Source: Samsonia erythrinae
Lineage (GTDB): Bacteria > Pseudomonadota > Gammaproteobacteria > Enterobacterales > Enterobacteriaceae
Length of the DNA stretch: 64,000 nucleotides
Assembly (NCBI RefSeq): GCF_004342665.1
Contig: NZ_SMBY01000003.1
Span: 335,188-399,187 of the forward strand
Reading direction: 5' to 3'
Position numbers and translations under genes: made by a program. A model generated the notes under the pieces. That model did no database searches, had not been told where the DNA came from, and saw nothing but the letters and a program-made list of their open reading frames with translations. The first letter of the stretch is position 1; each line of letters begins with the position of its first letter. Shown here one piece after another: positions 52,185 to 61,749 of this stretch.

Positions 52185-52345
52185 CGCCCTCGCCTCAGCG
52201 CGAAGCGCGATTGATTCACGTCAAACAACAGGCCTACTTTTCGTGGGTTCTCTACTGCATTTTCTCCGCGTTAGCGCTAAAATCCCCCGCCTTTACTGCT
52301 TCCATCACGAAGCAGCCTGACTTGTGATCAGAATCGAGAGATACC

Positions 52346-53707
52346 ATGTTTAAACCGGAACTGCTTTCTCCGGCCGGTACGCTGAAAAATATGCGCTACG
52401 CCTTTGCCTATGGCGCGGATGCGATTTATGCCGGTCAACCTCGCTACAGCCTGCGCGTGCGCAACAATGAATTTAACCACCAGACGCTGGCGCAAGCCAT
52501 TAACGAAGCGCACGAGCTGGGCAAGAAATTCTATGTGGTCGTTAACATCGCGCCGCACAATGCCAAGCTGAAAACCTTCCTGCGCGATCTGCAACCGGTG
52601 ATCGAAATGGGACCGGATGCACTGATCATGTCCGATCCCGGCCTGATTATGCTGGTACGGGAAAACTTCCCCCAGATGCCGATCCACCTTTCTGTTCAGG
52701 CTAACGCGGTCAACTGGGCCACGGTAAAGTTCTGGCAGCAGATGGGGCTAAGCCGCGTGATCCTGTCGCGCGAACTGTCGCTGGAAGAGATTGCGGAAAT
52801 CCGTCAGCATGTCCCGGAGATGGAACTGGAAATCTTCGTTCACGGCGCGTTGTGTATGGCCTATTCCGGCCGCTGCCTGCTGTCCGGCTATATCAATAAA
52901 CGCGATCCGAATCAGGGTACCTGCACCAACGCCTGCCGCTGGGAGTATAAGGTTCAGGAAGGCAAAGAGGATGATGTCGGCAATATCGTCCACCAACATG
53001 AGCCTATCGCAGTAAAAAATGTCGATCCTACGCTGGGTATCGGCGCGCCCACCGACAAAGTCTTTATGCTGGAAGAAAGCCAGCGCCCCGGCGAATACAT
53101 GAGCGCATTCGAAGACGAGCACGGCACCTACATTATGAACTCCCGCGACCTGCGTGCGATCCAACATGTCGAGCGCCTGACGCAAATGCAGGTTCATTCG
53201 TTGAAAATCGAAGGCCGCACCAAATCATTCTACTACTGCGCCCGTACCGCGCAGGTGTATCGTCGCGCCATCGATGATGCCGTCGCGGGTAAACCGTTCG
53301 ACCCGACATTGCTGGAAACGCTGGAAGGCTTAGCGCATCGCGGTTATACCGAAGGTTTCCTGCGTCGCCACGTGCATGAAGATTATCAAAACTACGACTA
53401 TGGCTATTCCGTTTCCGACCGTCAGCAGTTCGTCGGTGAATTCACCGGCGTGCGCCGAGACGGGCTGGCGGAGGTTGCGGTGAAGAACAAGTTTTCCTGT
53501 GGCGACAGCGTGGAGATGATGACGCCGAACGGCAATATCCAGTTCACCATCAACGCCATGCAGAATGCCAAAGGGCAGCCGAGCGAAGTTGCGCCGGGTA
53601 ACGGTCATATCGTTTACCTGCCGGTGCCGGACGACGTCTCGTTGGACTATGCGCTACTGCTGCGTAATCTGCCGGGGACCACCACGCGGAACCCTAACGC
53701 CAGGTAG
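52346..53707 (+). CDS. trhP: Prephenate-dependent tRNA U34 hydroxylase TrhP (peptidase U32 family)
   Basis: Formerly YegQ; an iron-sulfur-dependent enzyme making 5-hydroxyuridine at tRNA position 34. 453 residues. U32 signature EIFVHGALCMAYSGRCLLSGYI with cysteines, followed by CTNACRWEY completes the cluster ligands; C-terminal beta-barrel extension. Position beyond baeSR and before cyaR matches E. coli. Confidence 0.93.
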   Translation: MFKPELLSPAGTLKNMRYAFAYGADAIYAGQPRYSLRVRNNEFNHQTLAQAINEAHELGKKFYVVVNIAPHNAKLKTFLRDLQPVIEMGPDALIMSDPGLIMLVRENFPQMPIHLSVQANAVNWATVKFWQQMGLSRVILSRELSLEEIAEIRQHVPEMELEIFVHGALCMAYSGRCLLSGYINKRDPNQGTCTNACRWEYKVQEGKEDDVGNIVHQHEPIAVKNVDPTLGIGAPTDKVFMLEESQRPGEYMSAFEDEHGTYIMNSRDLRAIQHVERLTQMQVHSLKIEGRTKSFYYCARTAQVYRRAIDDAVAGKPFDPTLLETLEGLAHRGYTEGFLRRHVHEDYQNYDYGYSVSDRQQFVGEFTGVRRDGLAEVAVKNKFSCGDSVEMMTPNGNIQFTINAMQNAKGQPSEVAPGNGHIVYLPVPDDVSLDYALLLRNLPGTTTRNPNAR

Positions 53708-53819
53708 CCGCCAATGCCGCCGGGTGTGCCACATATCCGGCGATATTCCGTTTATCCCGCGCGCTCCGTTGGTCAATAATCCGCACATATAGTTACAAAC
53801 CCCAGGTTTTTAACCAATA

Positions 53820-53835
53820 TTAGAAACAGATCACA
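53820..53835 (+). promoter_or_regulatory. CRP site of cyaR
   Basis: TTAGA-N6-TCACA matches TGTGA-N6-TCACA at 8 of 10 bases. Its centre is at -41.5 from the predicted start at 53869, the class II position known for E. coli cyaR. A TACTAT -10 lies at 53857-53862. Confidence 0.8.
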
Positions 53836-53868
53836 TCAATTTATTATGCTTGTGGTTACTATCTCATC

Positions 53869-53963
53869 GCTGAGAAAATATAGAACGAAAAATAAGCGTA
53901 GTGATACTACTAGGAACCACCTCCTTAGCCAGCTCAATCTCCCTTGAGCTGGCTTTTCTTTTT
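53869..53963 (+). ncRNA. cyaR: Hfq-dependent small RNA CyaR
   Basis: Located directly after trhP as in E. coli. The 5' end GCTGAGAAAA, the seed AGGAACCACCTCCTTAGCC and the loop sequence AATCTCCCTT match CyaR as I recall it; the terminator stem differs in sequence (AGCCAGCTCAA / TTGAGCTGGCT) but not in form, and ends in a T-run. CyaR is induced by cAMP-CRP and represses targets such as ompX, luxS and nadE by covering their ribosome sites with the CCUCC stretch. About 95 nt versus about 87 in E. coli; the difference falls in the 5' half. Confidence 0.9.
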
Positions 53964-54074
53964 CTTCCGCCTTTTCCCGTCCCGGGATTCCCCCTTCATT
54001 GATTCTTCTGATTTCAGCCCGGCGATTTAGTGGCTATGATTAATTCCAGCATCCCCGCCTCGGAGAGACACGGC

Positions 54075-54974
54075 ATGGAAAAAAAACCGGTCACGCTGCT
54101 GATTCTGAATGGGAAAAGCGCGGACAATGAAGAACTTCGCAACGCGATTGGCGCGCTGCGCGCAGAAGATTATACGCTGCATGTTCGCGTCACCTGGGAA
54201 TATGGCGATGCCGGACGCTACGTGGAAGAAGCGATCCGGCTTAACGCGGACAATGTGGTAGCCGCCGGGGGAGACGGCACCGTTAACGAAGTTGCCGCGG
54301 CGCTGGCGGTGCAGCCGGAAGCCGTCCGCCCCTGTCTGGGCATTGTACCGCTGGGCACCGCTAACGATTTTGCAACCGGTTGTCAGATCCCAACGGCGAT
54401 ACACAACGCGCTAACGCTGGCGATCAAAGGTAGCGCGACCGCCATTGATATTGCCAAAGTGAACGATAGCCACTACTTCATCAATATGGCGACAGGCGGA
54501 TTCGCCACCAGCATCACCACAGAAACGCCGGCTAAAATGAAGGCGGCGCTGGGGAGCGCCTCCTATGTGCTGCACGCGCTTTTTCGCATGGATATGCTGC
54601 AAGCCGAACGCGGCGAGATTCACGGGCCCGATTTTCACTGGTCAGGCGATACGCTGGTGATTGCCGTGGGAAACGGTCGTCAGGCTGGTGGCGGACAACA
54701 GCTTTGCCCGGAAGCGGTCATCAACGACGGGCAGTTGGCGCTGAGCGTACTATCAGCAAAAGAGCTGCTGCCCAACATGCTGCAAACCTGGTTCACCGGC
54801 AGCGACAACCAGAACATGATTTCCGCAACATTGCCCTGGCTGACGATCACCGCGCCGAACGAGATGACGTTCAATCTGGACGGCGAACCGTTGACCGCCA
54901 AACGTTTCCACATTGAAGTGATCCCCGCGGCCCTTCGCTGCCGGCTACCGCCTCAATGTCCGCTGCTGGAATAG
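54075..54974 (+). CDS. yegS: Lipid kinase YegS
   Basis: Diacylglycerol-kinase-family lipid kinase, 299 residues from ATG 54075 (GGAGAG upstream), equal to E. coli YegS. Nucleotide-binding [13 protein letters not shown] and [11 protein letters not shown] are intact. In vitro the E. coli protein phosphorylates phosphatidylglycerol; the native substrate is uncertain. Converges on psiE. Confidence 0.93.
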   Translation: MEKKPVTLLILNGKSADNEELRNAIGALRAEDYTLHVRVTWEYGDAGRYVEEAIRLNADNVVAAGGDGTVNEVAAALAVQPEAVRPCLGIVPLGTANDFATGCQIPTAIHNALTLAIKGSATAIDIAKVNDSHYFINMATGGFATSITTETPAKMKAALGSASYVLHALFRMDMLQAERGEIHGPDFHWSGDTLVIAVGNGRQAGGGQQLCPEAVINDGQLALSVLSAKELLPNMLQTWFTGSDNQNMISATLPWLTITAPNEMTFNLDGEPLTAKRFHIEVIPAALRCRLPPQCPLLE

Positions 54975-54985
54975 CCGACATTCGG

Positions 54986-55393
54986 CTACTCCCGCTTCAG
55001 ACGGTTACTGTTAGCCAGATACAACGCCACGACCAGCAACAGTATCGCCGCCGAATACACCAGCGTATCTGAGGGGCTTTTGTGATCGACAACAATCAGC
55101 CGAATGATGGCCGTGATGCCGATGTAGATAAAGTAGCGCAGCGGGAAATGATAGCCGGACTGAAAATATTTCACGATAAGCGCGATAAATTCAAAATAGA
55201 GAAAATAGATGACAATGCCTTCAATCAATTGATAAGAAGACTCTTTTTCATTGGAGATCAGTAACACTTTCGCCAGATGAAAGGTTTCCTTCACGAGGAA
55301 AACCACCAGAATGGTCGCCAATACCAGCAGGCCGATATTGAGTATCGTCTGAAGCGCTTTGGCAGCCATCGTACTGCGAGCAGAACCTGCCAT
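54986..55393 (-). CDS. psiE: Phosphate-starvation-inducible protein PsiE
   Basis: Inner-membrane protein of 135 residues with four helices ([72 protein letters not shown]), typical of PsiE. In E. coli it is PhoB-activated and CRP-repressed; I could not find a clear Pho box in the 140 bp upstream. Function unknown. Confidence 0.92.
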   Translation of the reverse strand: MAGSARSTMAAKALQTILNIGLLVLATILVVFLVKETFHLAKVLLISNEKESSYQLIEGIVIYFLYFEFIALIVKYFQSGYHFPLRYFIYIGITAIIRLIVVDHKSPSDTLVYSAAILLLVVALYLANSNRLKRE

Positions 55394-55534
55394 ATTTTAC
55401 CCACCCCGTTTCATATCTATAGCCGGATTTCACAGCAAAATAACCGCGCGCCCCACAGGTTGTCTATGTCAACGTGCGTTTAATTTAGTTTGCAATACCG
55501 GAAACGATGTCACGCGGTAATGAATCGGAAGAGA

Positions 55535-56338
55535 CTACCACCAGCGGTGGAAATGGTGAACGGGGCCGATCCCGTGCCCGACCTCCAGCGTGTCGGCCTG
55601 CTGTAACGCCTGCTGTAAATACGCTTTCGCTGCCTTGACCGTCTCGCTCCAGCTATCGTGGCGCGGTCGCAGCGCCGCCAACGCCGCAGACAGCGTGCAG
55701 CCCGTGCCATGCGTGTGGCGCGTTGCCACGCGCGGCGAGCTAAAGCGCTGCGGTTCGGCCTGCCGACTAAACAACCAGTCCGGGCTTTCCGTCTCACTCA
55801 AATGGCCGCCTTTCATTAATACCGCCTGGCAGCCCAGCGCCAATAACGCTTCGCCCTGCTCACACATTTCCCGTTCACTCTCGGCGGGCGAGCAGTTCAG
55901 CAGCGCCGCCGCTTCCGGCAGATTAGGGGTAATCAGGGAAACCCGCGGCAGCAGCTCACGACGGATCGATTCCACCGCATCCGGCGCAAGGAGCGGATCG
56001 CCACTTTTCGCCAGCATGACGGTATCCAACACCACAAAAGGCACGGCATAATGGCGCAAGCGCTCGGCAACGACCTCGACAATATCGGTCTGCGCCAGCA
56101 TCCCAATCTTGGCGCTGTCGATACGAACATCGCTCAGCACCGAATCCAGCTGCGCCGCGACAAAATCCGGTTCAATCCGGTAGACGGACTGTACGCCGCG
56201 CGTATTTTGCGCCACCAGCGCGGTGATCACCGACGTGCCGTACGCCCCCAACGCAGAGAACGCTTTCAAATCCGCCTGAATCCCCGCGCCGCCGCTCGGA
56301 TCGGTACCGGCAATCGTCAACGCATTGATACGTTTCAT
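55535..56338 (-). CDS. thiD: Hydroxymethylpyrimidine/phosphomethylpyrimidine kinase ThiD
   Basis: Ribokinase-like enzyme of 267 residues phosphorylating HMP and HMP-P for thiamine synthesis and salvage. Motifs: [39 protein letters not shown], and the anion hole [17 protein letters not shown] overlaps the thiM stop (ATGA). Confidence 0.95.
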   Translation of the reverse strand: MKRINALTIAGTDPSGGAGIQADLKAFSALGAYGTSVITALVAQNTRGVQSVYRIEPDFVAAQLDSVLSDVRIDSAKIGMLAQTDIVEVVAERLRHYAVPFVVLDTVMLAKSGDPLLAPDAVESIRRELLPRVSLITPNLPEAAALLNCSPAESEREMCEQGEALLALGCQAVLMKGGHLSETESPDWLFSRQAEPQRFSSPRVATRHTHGTGCTLSAALAALRPRHDSWSETVKAAKAYLQQALQQADTLEVGHGIGPVHHFHRWW

Positions 56339-57129
56339 GCCGGCTCCTCCGCGCTCAGGGTATATAGCTCATCGAGAAAGTGAGGGATAAAACTGCCCGG
56401 CCCTTGCGCCAACCTGGCCGCCTGCTGCCCGGCCAGCGCCATGACATAACACGCCGCCGCTACGTGCGATAACCGCTCTCCCGCTAAGGAACAGAACCCC
56501 GCCACCACCGCCGACAGCGCACAGCCCGTCCCTACCACGCGCGTCATAATGCGATCGCCACCGCTCACCGCGATATCGCGTTCACCATCCGTGACATAAT
56601 CCACGGCCCCCGTGACGGCAACGATCGTTCCCACCTGCCGGGCCAATTCACGCGCGGCGGGGAGCGCAGCCAACGAGTCGTCGGCGCTATCCACGCCGCG
56701 CCCCTGGGCGTTGAGTCCCGCCAACGCCATGATTTCAGACCCATTACCGCGGATCGCCGCGGGTTTCCATATCAGCAGTTCCCGGCAAAATTCGGTGCGA
56801 AAAGTCAGCGCGCCCACGGCAACCGGATCGAGCACCCACGGCGTCCCCATGTGATGTGCGCGGCTTAACGCGGCCCGTATCGTATCGGCACGCGCGCGAT
56901 CCAGCGTGCCGACATTAACCAGCAGCGCATCCGCCATTGCGCTGAACTGCACGGCTTCTTCAGGATCGACCACCATGGCAGGCGACGCATTCAGCGCCAG
57001 CAGCACATTCGCCGTAAAAGATTGCACAACGTCGTTAGTCAGGCAGTGCACCAGCGGCGACGCTGAACGGAATTGAGTGAGTGATGTTGCTGCCTGAGTG
57101 GCAGAAAAGTCGGCGGGTCGCATAATCAT
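56335..57129 (-). CDS. thiM: Hydroxyethylthiazole kinase ThiM
   Basis: Salvage kinase for hydroxyethylthiazole, about 264 residues. Motifs: [47 protein letters not shown], and [19 protein letters not shown] 57129 lies 4 nt after GGGAG and ATG 57123 lies 10 nt after it; either could be used. First gene of thiMD, preceded by a damaged TPP riboswitch at the edge of the accessory region. Confidence 0.94.
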   Translation of the reverse strand: MIMRPADFSATQAATSLTQFRSASPLVHCLTNDVVQSFTANVLLALNASPAMVVDPEEAVQFSAMADALLVNVGTLDRARADTIRAALSRAHHMGTPWVLDPVAVGALTFRTEFCRELLIWKPAAIRGNGSEIMALAGLNAQGRGVDSADDSLAALPAARELARQVGTIVAVTGAVDYVTDGERDIAVSGGDRIMTRVVGTGCALSAVVAGFCSLAGERLSHVAAACYVMALAGQQAARLAQGPGSFIPHFLDELYTLSAEEPA

Positions 57130-57175
57130 AAGTCTCCCAACCGGCGAGGAAGAAGGCGGTAACCGGTCGGGCATA

Positions 57176-57245
57176 CCGTGACTTCCCTACGCTGGCATTA
57201 TCCAGTTCAAATAGAAAGTTAGTGTCTCAGAACATCTAACAAAGT
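57176..57245 (-). promoter_or_regulatory. TPP (thi-box) riboswitch remnant upstream of thiM
   Basis: The 3' half of the aptamer is intact: CTGGATAATGCCAGCGTAGGGAAG then TCACGG (57176-57208, minus strand). The 5' half is not. The conserved CCUGAU before CUGGAUAAU is reduced to GAAC, the GGGGUGC-P3 arm is missing, and a CTGAGA at 57225-57230 lies in unrelated AT-rich sequence. A short GTTAG/CTAAC stem might imitate P2. Ligand binding is doubtful. Confidence 0.65.
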
Positions 57246-57353
57246 TAAATAGTAGCCATAAAACAACGAGATAATAGTTCATTATGTCCCATAATATTTC
57301 TATTCATCTCGGTGCATTTTAGGTACATAATAGGGACGTGAAAAAATCGGATA

Positions 57354-58592
57354 ATGCCAATGCTCAAAACTAAAACTGACATCCAGCGTTTCACCATCCC
57401 CGATGGTAAGACAATGAAGAAAGAAATCGTCTTCAACAACGGATTAACAGGATTGTACTTTGCTGCCCGAAGAAATCCATCAGGCGTGATAACAAAAAGC
57501 TGGCGTTATATTGTGGGTAGCAATGATGTTACTTTAGGCACCTATCCAGCCTACAGTCTGGAAGATGCCAGAAAATGGCATTTGCAACAGGTACAAAAAA
57601 CCAGACAAGGCTTTGCACCCAGCAAAACACTCACCGGAAAACCCACCACTATGGATGGTCTGGTTCAGGAGTGGCTGGAAGTAAAATGCGCTAAACCGTC
57701 AAAACCGGGAAGACAGGCGATCTGGAACAAACATGGTAAAGCCCTGCATAACGTAGACCTTGAGCAGCTTACTTACCACCATGTCTATTCTCATATTTTG
57801 GCGATGGGGGTCAGCAACGCTTCTCATCGTATGTGCCAGATAATTAAAATGGTGATGTTATATGCCTTTCAGGTGCATGGCATACAGGGGCAACAACCGG
57901 GACAACCTGTATACGTTCCGCAAAAATTGTCAGAGATTCATGACAGAAAAAAAGTTGCCGCCGTCATCGGTAAAATGCGTGATAACCATCTACAAGTAGA
58001 ACAATACCGCATACTCTGGCATTCCTTGGGTAACACCCCTTCCCATGCTGCGATGCGCTTTATTATGATCTTTGGTACTCGCAAATCAGAATCAGCAAAG
58101 CTGGTATGGCCTGAAATAGATTTAAAGGCTAAGACATGGACCTTACCTGCTGAACGTACCAAAACAAAACAGGAGCGCGTCTACCCTCTTCCTGATTACC
58201 TAATCAGTCTGTTAGAAGAGTGGTCTTGGACAAAACACAACCTTGGCAAACAGATATGGACACATATCGGACATACCACGATGTCTCATTCCGCTGTCAG
58301 GCTACGGGAAACGGTAGGAAATGACTTTACGACTCACGATCTGAGACGTAGTACGGCATCAATGATGAGTAACGAGGCGGGGATTGATCCCATTATTGTA
58401 GACCTGATGTTAGGTCATAGCCTCAGCATGGTAATGTCAAAGATTCTGGCAACTTACCAACCAAAAGCCTTTCAGAAAAAAGTCGATAAGGCTTGGCCTA
58501 TTTGGTTTCAGTGGTTTGAGAAAAATATCATCAACAAGAAGCCAAAGGAATGGCAAAGGGGACTGCCTAAACTTGCGGATACAAGTAAATGA
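57354..58592 (+). CDS. Tyrosine recombinase (phage/island integrase)
   Basis: Site-specific recombinase of 412 residues. The catalytic set is complete: R243 in FGTRKSESAKLVW, Lys in RTKTKQERVYPLP (about 270), H328-x-x-R331 in THDLRRS, H355 in LMLGHS and nucleophile Y368 in LATYQP. The N-terminal arm- and core-binding domains (about 1-215) are diverged from P4-type integrases. It sits just inside the AT-rich region and points into it, next to the broken thiM leader, so it probably served its integration. No tRNA is adjacent. Its TGA overlaps the next integrase fragment (ATGA). Confidence 0.85.
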   Translation: MPMLKTKTDIQRFTIPDGKTMKKEIVFNNGLTGLYFAARRNPSGVITKSWRYIVGSNDVTLGTYPAYSLEDARKWHLQQVQKTRQGFAPSKTLTGKPTTMDGLVQEWLEVKCAKPSKPGRQAIWNKHGKALHNVDLEQLTYHHVYSHILAMGVSNASHRMCQIIKMVMLYAFQVHGIQGQQPGQPVYVPQKLSEIHDRKKVAAVIGKMRDNHLQVEQYRILWHSLGNTPSHAAMRFIMIFGTRKSESAKLVWPEIDLKAKTWTLPAERTKTKQERVYPLPDYLISLLEEWSWTKHNLGKQIWTHIGHTTMSHSAVRLRETVGNDFTTHDLRRSTASMMSNEAGIDPIIVDLMLGHSLSMVMSKILATYQPKAFQKKVDKAWPIWFQWFEKNIINKKPKEWQRGLPKLADTSK

Positions 58593-58888
58593 GTGAAAAC
58601 ACCATCAACAAAGCACTACGCAAAATGGGCTATGACACCAAAACCGATCTGTGCGGTCACGGTTTTCGAACGCTGGCGTGTAGTGCCTTAATTGAATCAG
58701 GGATCTGGCCCGAAGATGTGGTTGAACTTCAAATCAGCCACATGGAAAAGAACAACGTTCGCGCTGCCTACACTCACAAGGCCAAACACCTTGAGTAACG
58801 CCGCCTCATGTTGCAATGGTGGGCTGATTTTCTGGATGCTAACAGCAACGGGATGATTAGGCCGTTTGAGTTTGGGCAGAAGGGATAG
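58589..58888 (+). pseudogene. 3' remnant of a P4-type integrase
   Basis: MSENTINKALRKMGYDTKTDLCGHGFRTLACSALIESG... HMEKNNVRAAYTHKAKHLE is the internal-to-C-terminal part of a P4-family integrase including HGFR and the Tyr of AAYTHKA. An in-frame TAA at 58796-58798 interrupts it, after which RRLMLQWWADFLD continues the family sequence to TAG at 58886-58888. The N-terminal 300 or so residues are missing. The preceding intact integrase ends in an ATGA overlap with it. Confidence 0.8.
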
Positions 58889-58976
58889 ATTTTGCAGCCA
58901 AGGATGGCTTGATTAATTTAGACCTAGTGTTAGCATAATTTAACTCTTCTACCAAATTTTTCATGATGGATTAGAA

Positions 58977-60196
58977 ATGACATTACTATCAGCGGAAGTA
59001 ACATATCATGGTGTAGGTCAAGGATTATTTATTTCTGGAGAAATAACTTCAAATGAAAGGTCTTTCAAATGGGTTTATGATTGTGGGTCAAGTTCAAAGT
59101 CAGGTAAATTACTATTAGAGAGGAAAATTAAAACTCTATTTAAACAAAGAAATGAGCCTAACGTTATAGATATGCTAGTTATTTCTCATTTTGACAGAGA
59201 CCATATAAACGGATGTGAGTCATTACTCAAAAAATTTAAAGTAAATAAAGTAATACTTCCATACATCCCGCTTTGGAAAAGAATCCTATTAGCATTAGAG
59301 CAAAAAATTGGTATTACTGGAAAGTATATTAATTTTTATATAAACCCTACAAAATACATTAATGAAATATCAGAAAACAAAGAAATTCATATAGAGTACA
59401 TAGATTCACAACTAGTCGATTTTAACGAAGAAGAAACTCCCCCCACCAATGAATCACAATATATCCCCCCTCATGAAAACGAAAGTGATTTATTTAATTC
59501 ACCCTATATTAAATTAAGGAAGAATGGAGGCGTTTTGATTGAAAAAGATATTATCAAATGGGAGTTTGTATTTTATAACGACGAAGCCATGAAAGGACAC
59601 CTCGATAAAACAGCAATAGAAGAGATAAAAAAATTATGTATAGAGATAAATAACGACAAAAAACAATAAAAAAAATAAAAAAAATATATGAAGAAAAATA
59701 CACAAAAAAAGATGAAAGAAATATGATCTCTTTGTTTATGTATGCTGGACCAATAAATATAAAAAATAATCTCAAAAAAACATACATCCATTTGTGCTCA
59801 CCCACTTGCGTAAAAAATCATGATATGGTTTACCAGTACTTACCAAACCAAAAATCAGGATTCCTATTTACTGGTGATGGATATTTAAATACTCAACACA
59901 GATTCGAATCACTTAAAAATTCCATTACAGAAAAAAGAATGAATAATATATTATCCTTTCAAGTAATGCATCACGGTTCAAAAAACAACTGGTTTCACAG
60001 TATTGCAAATGAAATATGCCCCCGTTTTAGTGTATTTAGTTCGAATCCTGAAAGATCTAAAAAAGACAGATACGGAAAATCTAAATCATGGAATCATCCA
60101 GATCCTGAAGTTGTAATGGACTTCTATAGATACAATCCTATTCAGGTTGATCTGAAAAAATCTTTTTATGTACACTCTCATTATTATTTTATTTAG
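58977..60196 (+). pseudogene. ComEC-like metallo-beta-lactamase-fold hydrolase, split by an A-tract frameshift
   Basis: Two open frames make one family-like protein. The first (58977-59669, 230 residues) has the N-terminal MBL strands (VTYHGVGQGLFISGE) and metal motif SHFDRDHINGC (H71, D73, D75, H76). The second, open from about 59660 and having its first ATG at 59723, has GFLFTGDGYL (metal Asp) and QVMHHGSKNNWFHS. They are offset by one base near the run GACAAAAAACAAT (about 59655-59667); with a -1 shift the protein continues IKKIYEEKY... Either the gene is broken or frameshifting is programmed. ComEC-like MBL proteins may be nucleases or phosphodiesterases. GC content is very low, unlike the core genome. 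It lies 25 bp before an HNH endonuclease gene. Confidence 0.65.
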
Positions 60197-60220
60197 TTCT
60201 TAATAAAAACTGGGAAAATA

Positions 60221-61123
60221 ATGAATATTTTATTTTGTAATATTGGATGGATGGATAAATATGATGGAATTGATGGTGATTCAATCAAACGAGGTGGAGC
60301 CTACAACAAAAAATCCATAGGCCATGAAGTTTGTAACTTTACAAACTCTGATGGATATGTATATGGATATGTACAACCAACAGGCCAGATAAAAATAGAA
60401 AAGCTAGGTGCCAACAAACGTGATGAAAAAATTGATGGTGTGACTGTTGTTTGGCTTGCTGGCCCTGACTCTGGTGGTACTGCTGTTGTTGGCTGGTATA
60501 AGAATGCAACAATATTCCGTGAGCCACAAGACTTGATATCCCCTTCATCGAAACATAAAAAAAATGGTATAACTACTTTTAGAATAAAAGCTCTGTGGAA
60601 GGATGCTTTTTTATTACACACTGATAATAGAAGCACTTTAATTCCCAGAGCTGTCAAGGGAGGAATTGGACAAAGTAATGTTTGGTATGCCAATACCCCT
60701 GAAAGTGAGAAGTATGTTAATAAAGTAAGAAAGCTAATTTCTGAATCCGACGAAAATATTCATACACCTGATATTGACCAAGAAATTATGGGGATTGAAG
60801 GCAATCCACGATTTATATCACATATACGAAGAGAACGAGACTCAAAAATCGTTAAAGCGAAAAAAAGAATTGTTTTAGAAGAGAAGGGACATTTGAGATG
60901 TGAAGTATGCAACTTCGATTTTTTTGAATTTTATGGTGAGGATGGATACGGTTTTTGCGAAGTACATCACTTGATACCGCTACACAAATCAGACGGGGCT
61001 ACGATTACAAAACTATCTGATCTTGCGATAGTATGCTCAAACTGCCATAGAATAATACACAGAACAACACCAATGGTTTCACTTGATGAACTGTCTAGAA
61101 AAATTAATCAGCGAAAAAGTTAA
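60221..61123 (+). CDS. HNH endonuclease with PUA/EVE-like N-terminal domain
   Basis: Protein of 300 residues. The C-terminus is a clear HNH nuclease: zinc pair C227/C230 (CEVC), H249-H250 in EVHHLIPL, and C272-S-N-C275-H...H280. Residues 1-110 (FCNIGWMDKYDG, VYGYVQPTG, VVWLAGPDSGGTAVVGWYKNATIFRE) look like a PUA/EVE-type base-reading domain found before HNH domains. Together they suggest a modification-dependent (type IV-like) restriction enzyme; no methyltransferase is nearby. A shared transcript with the MBL-fold gene upstream (25-bp gap) is likely. AT-rich, consistent with horizontal transfer. Function is inference from domains. Confidence 0.75.
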   Translation: MNILFCNIGWMDKYDGIDGDSIKRGGAYNKKSIGHEVCNFTNSDGYVYGYVQPTGQIKIEKLGANKRDEKIDGVTVVWLAGPDSGGTAVVGWYKNATIFREPQDLISPSSKHKKNGITTFRIKALWKDAFLLHTDNRSTLIPRAVKGGIGQSNVWYANTPESEKYVNKVRKLISESDENIHTPDIDQEIMGIEGNPRFISHIRRERDSKIVKAKKRIVLEEKGHLRCEVCNFDFFEFYGEDGYGFCEVHHLIPLHKSDGATITKLSDLAIVCSNCHRIIHRTTPMVSLDELSRKINQRKS

Positions 61124-61511
61124 AATTAAACTAAAACCTAATACCAAGCGAAAAGTTATTGGCTTCACTTAGCTGTAGTAGCTTAGCTACCGCTTCACTC
61201 AGTTCTGGAACTATGCGAATCTGAGAGAACAGGAGTTTATCCGGCATTGATTTTCTCGTATCGAGTTTAGCAATTGACTAGTACCACCCCTAGCCTTAAA
61301 TTGCAGCCAATCAGGTACGTACTTAACAAAAGACCATCTGAACACAAGTTTCGCCCCTGAAAGGTACGGCAATACCAGACAAGGGCTAACCTCAACGTTA
61401 TACAGAGTAACGCTATGGCTGTCTGTCAGTTTACCTATTCCCTTCCTGAAAATCTGCATCTGGCTACTGCTTTTTTTGCCACATCTCAGCATCCAGCAAC
61501 GGAGGCTTATC
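61124..61511. other. Gene-free stretch after the HNH gene
   Basis: GC content rises here, suggesting a junction between pieces of different origin. Minus-strand frames (61211-61549 and a 40-residue one at about 61130-61255) have no recognisable features. I see no terminator or repeat of note. Confidence 0.35.
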
Positions 61512-61682
61512 ATGTTCGATAACACACCGCTAGAACTGGAAGAAATCATCGATCAGTGTCGGGCATTAATTTACGCTGTTGTTGAACTGGATGAACCCAA
61601 GGCAAAAGAGATTTTAGCTTTTATTTTGTGCGAAAGGTTAAATACACTGCATCTGACTTATCAGAAGGAAACTGTAAGCTAA
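61512..61682 (+). CDS. Small acidic hypothetical protein
   Basis: Product of 56 residues, from ATG 61512 with a strong GGAGG 8 nt upstream. Predicted all-helical and acidic (ELEEIIDQCRALIYAVVELDEPKAKEILAFILCERLNTL). Not recognised; the size, ribosome site and following terminator support a real gene. It lies tail-to-tail with the pilin locus. Confidence 0.55.
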   Translation: MFDNTPLELEEIIDQCRALIYAVVELDEPKAKEILAFILCERLNTLHLTYQKETVS

Positions 61683-61707
61683 TATTCTTTGTTCAGATGA
61701 TGAAATG

Positions 61708-61735
61708 CTAAAAGGGCATAACAGCCCTTTTAGTC
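61708..61735. terminator. Bidirectional terminator
   Basis: CTAAAAGGGC ATAACA GCCCTTTTAG, a perfect 10-bp stem between the small + strand gene and the - strand prepilin gene. Confidence 0.85.
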
Positions 61736-61749
61736 GATTATAAAATATA

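Noticed and set aside
61211..61549. Minus-strand frame of 112 residues
   Set aside because: It overlaps the well-supported small + strand gene at 61512, has no ribosome site, and shows no family similarity I can recognise.
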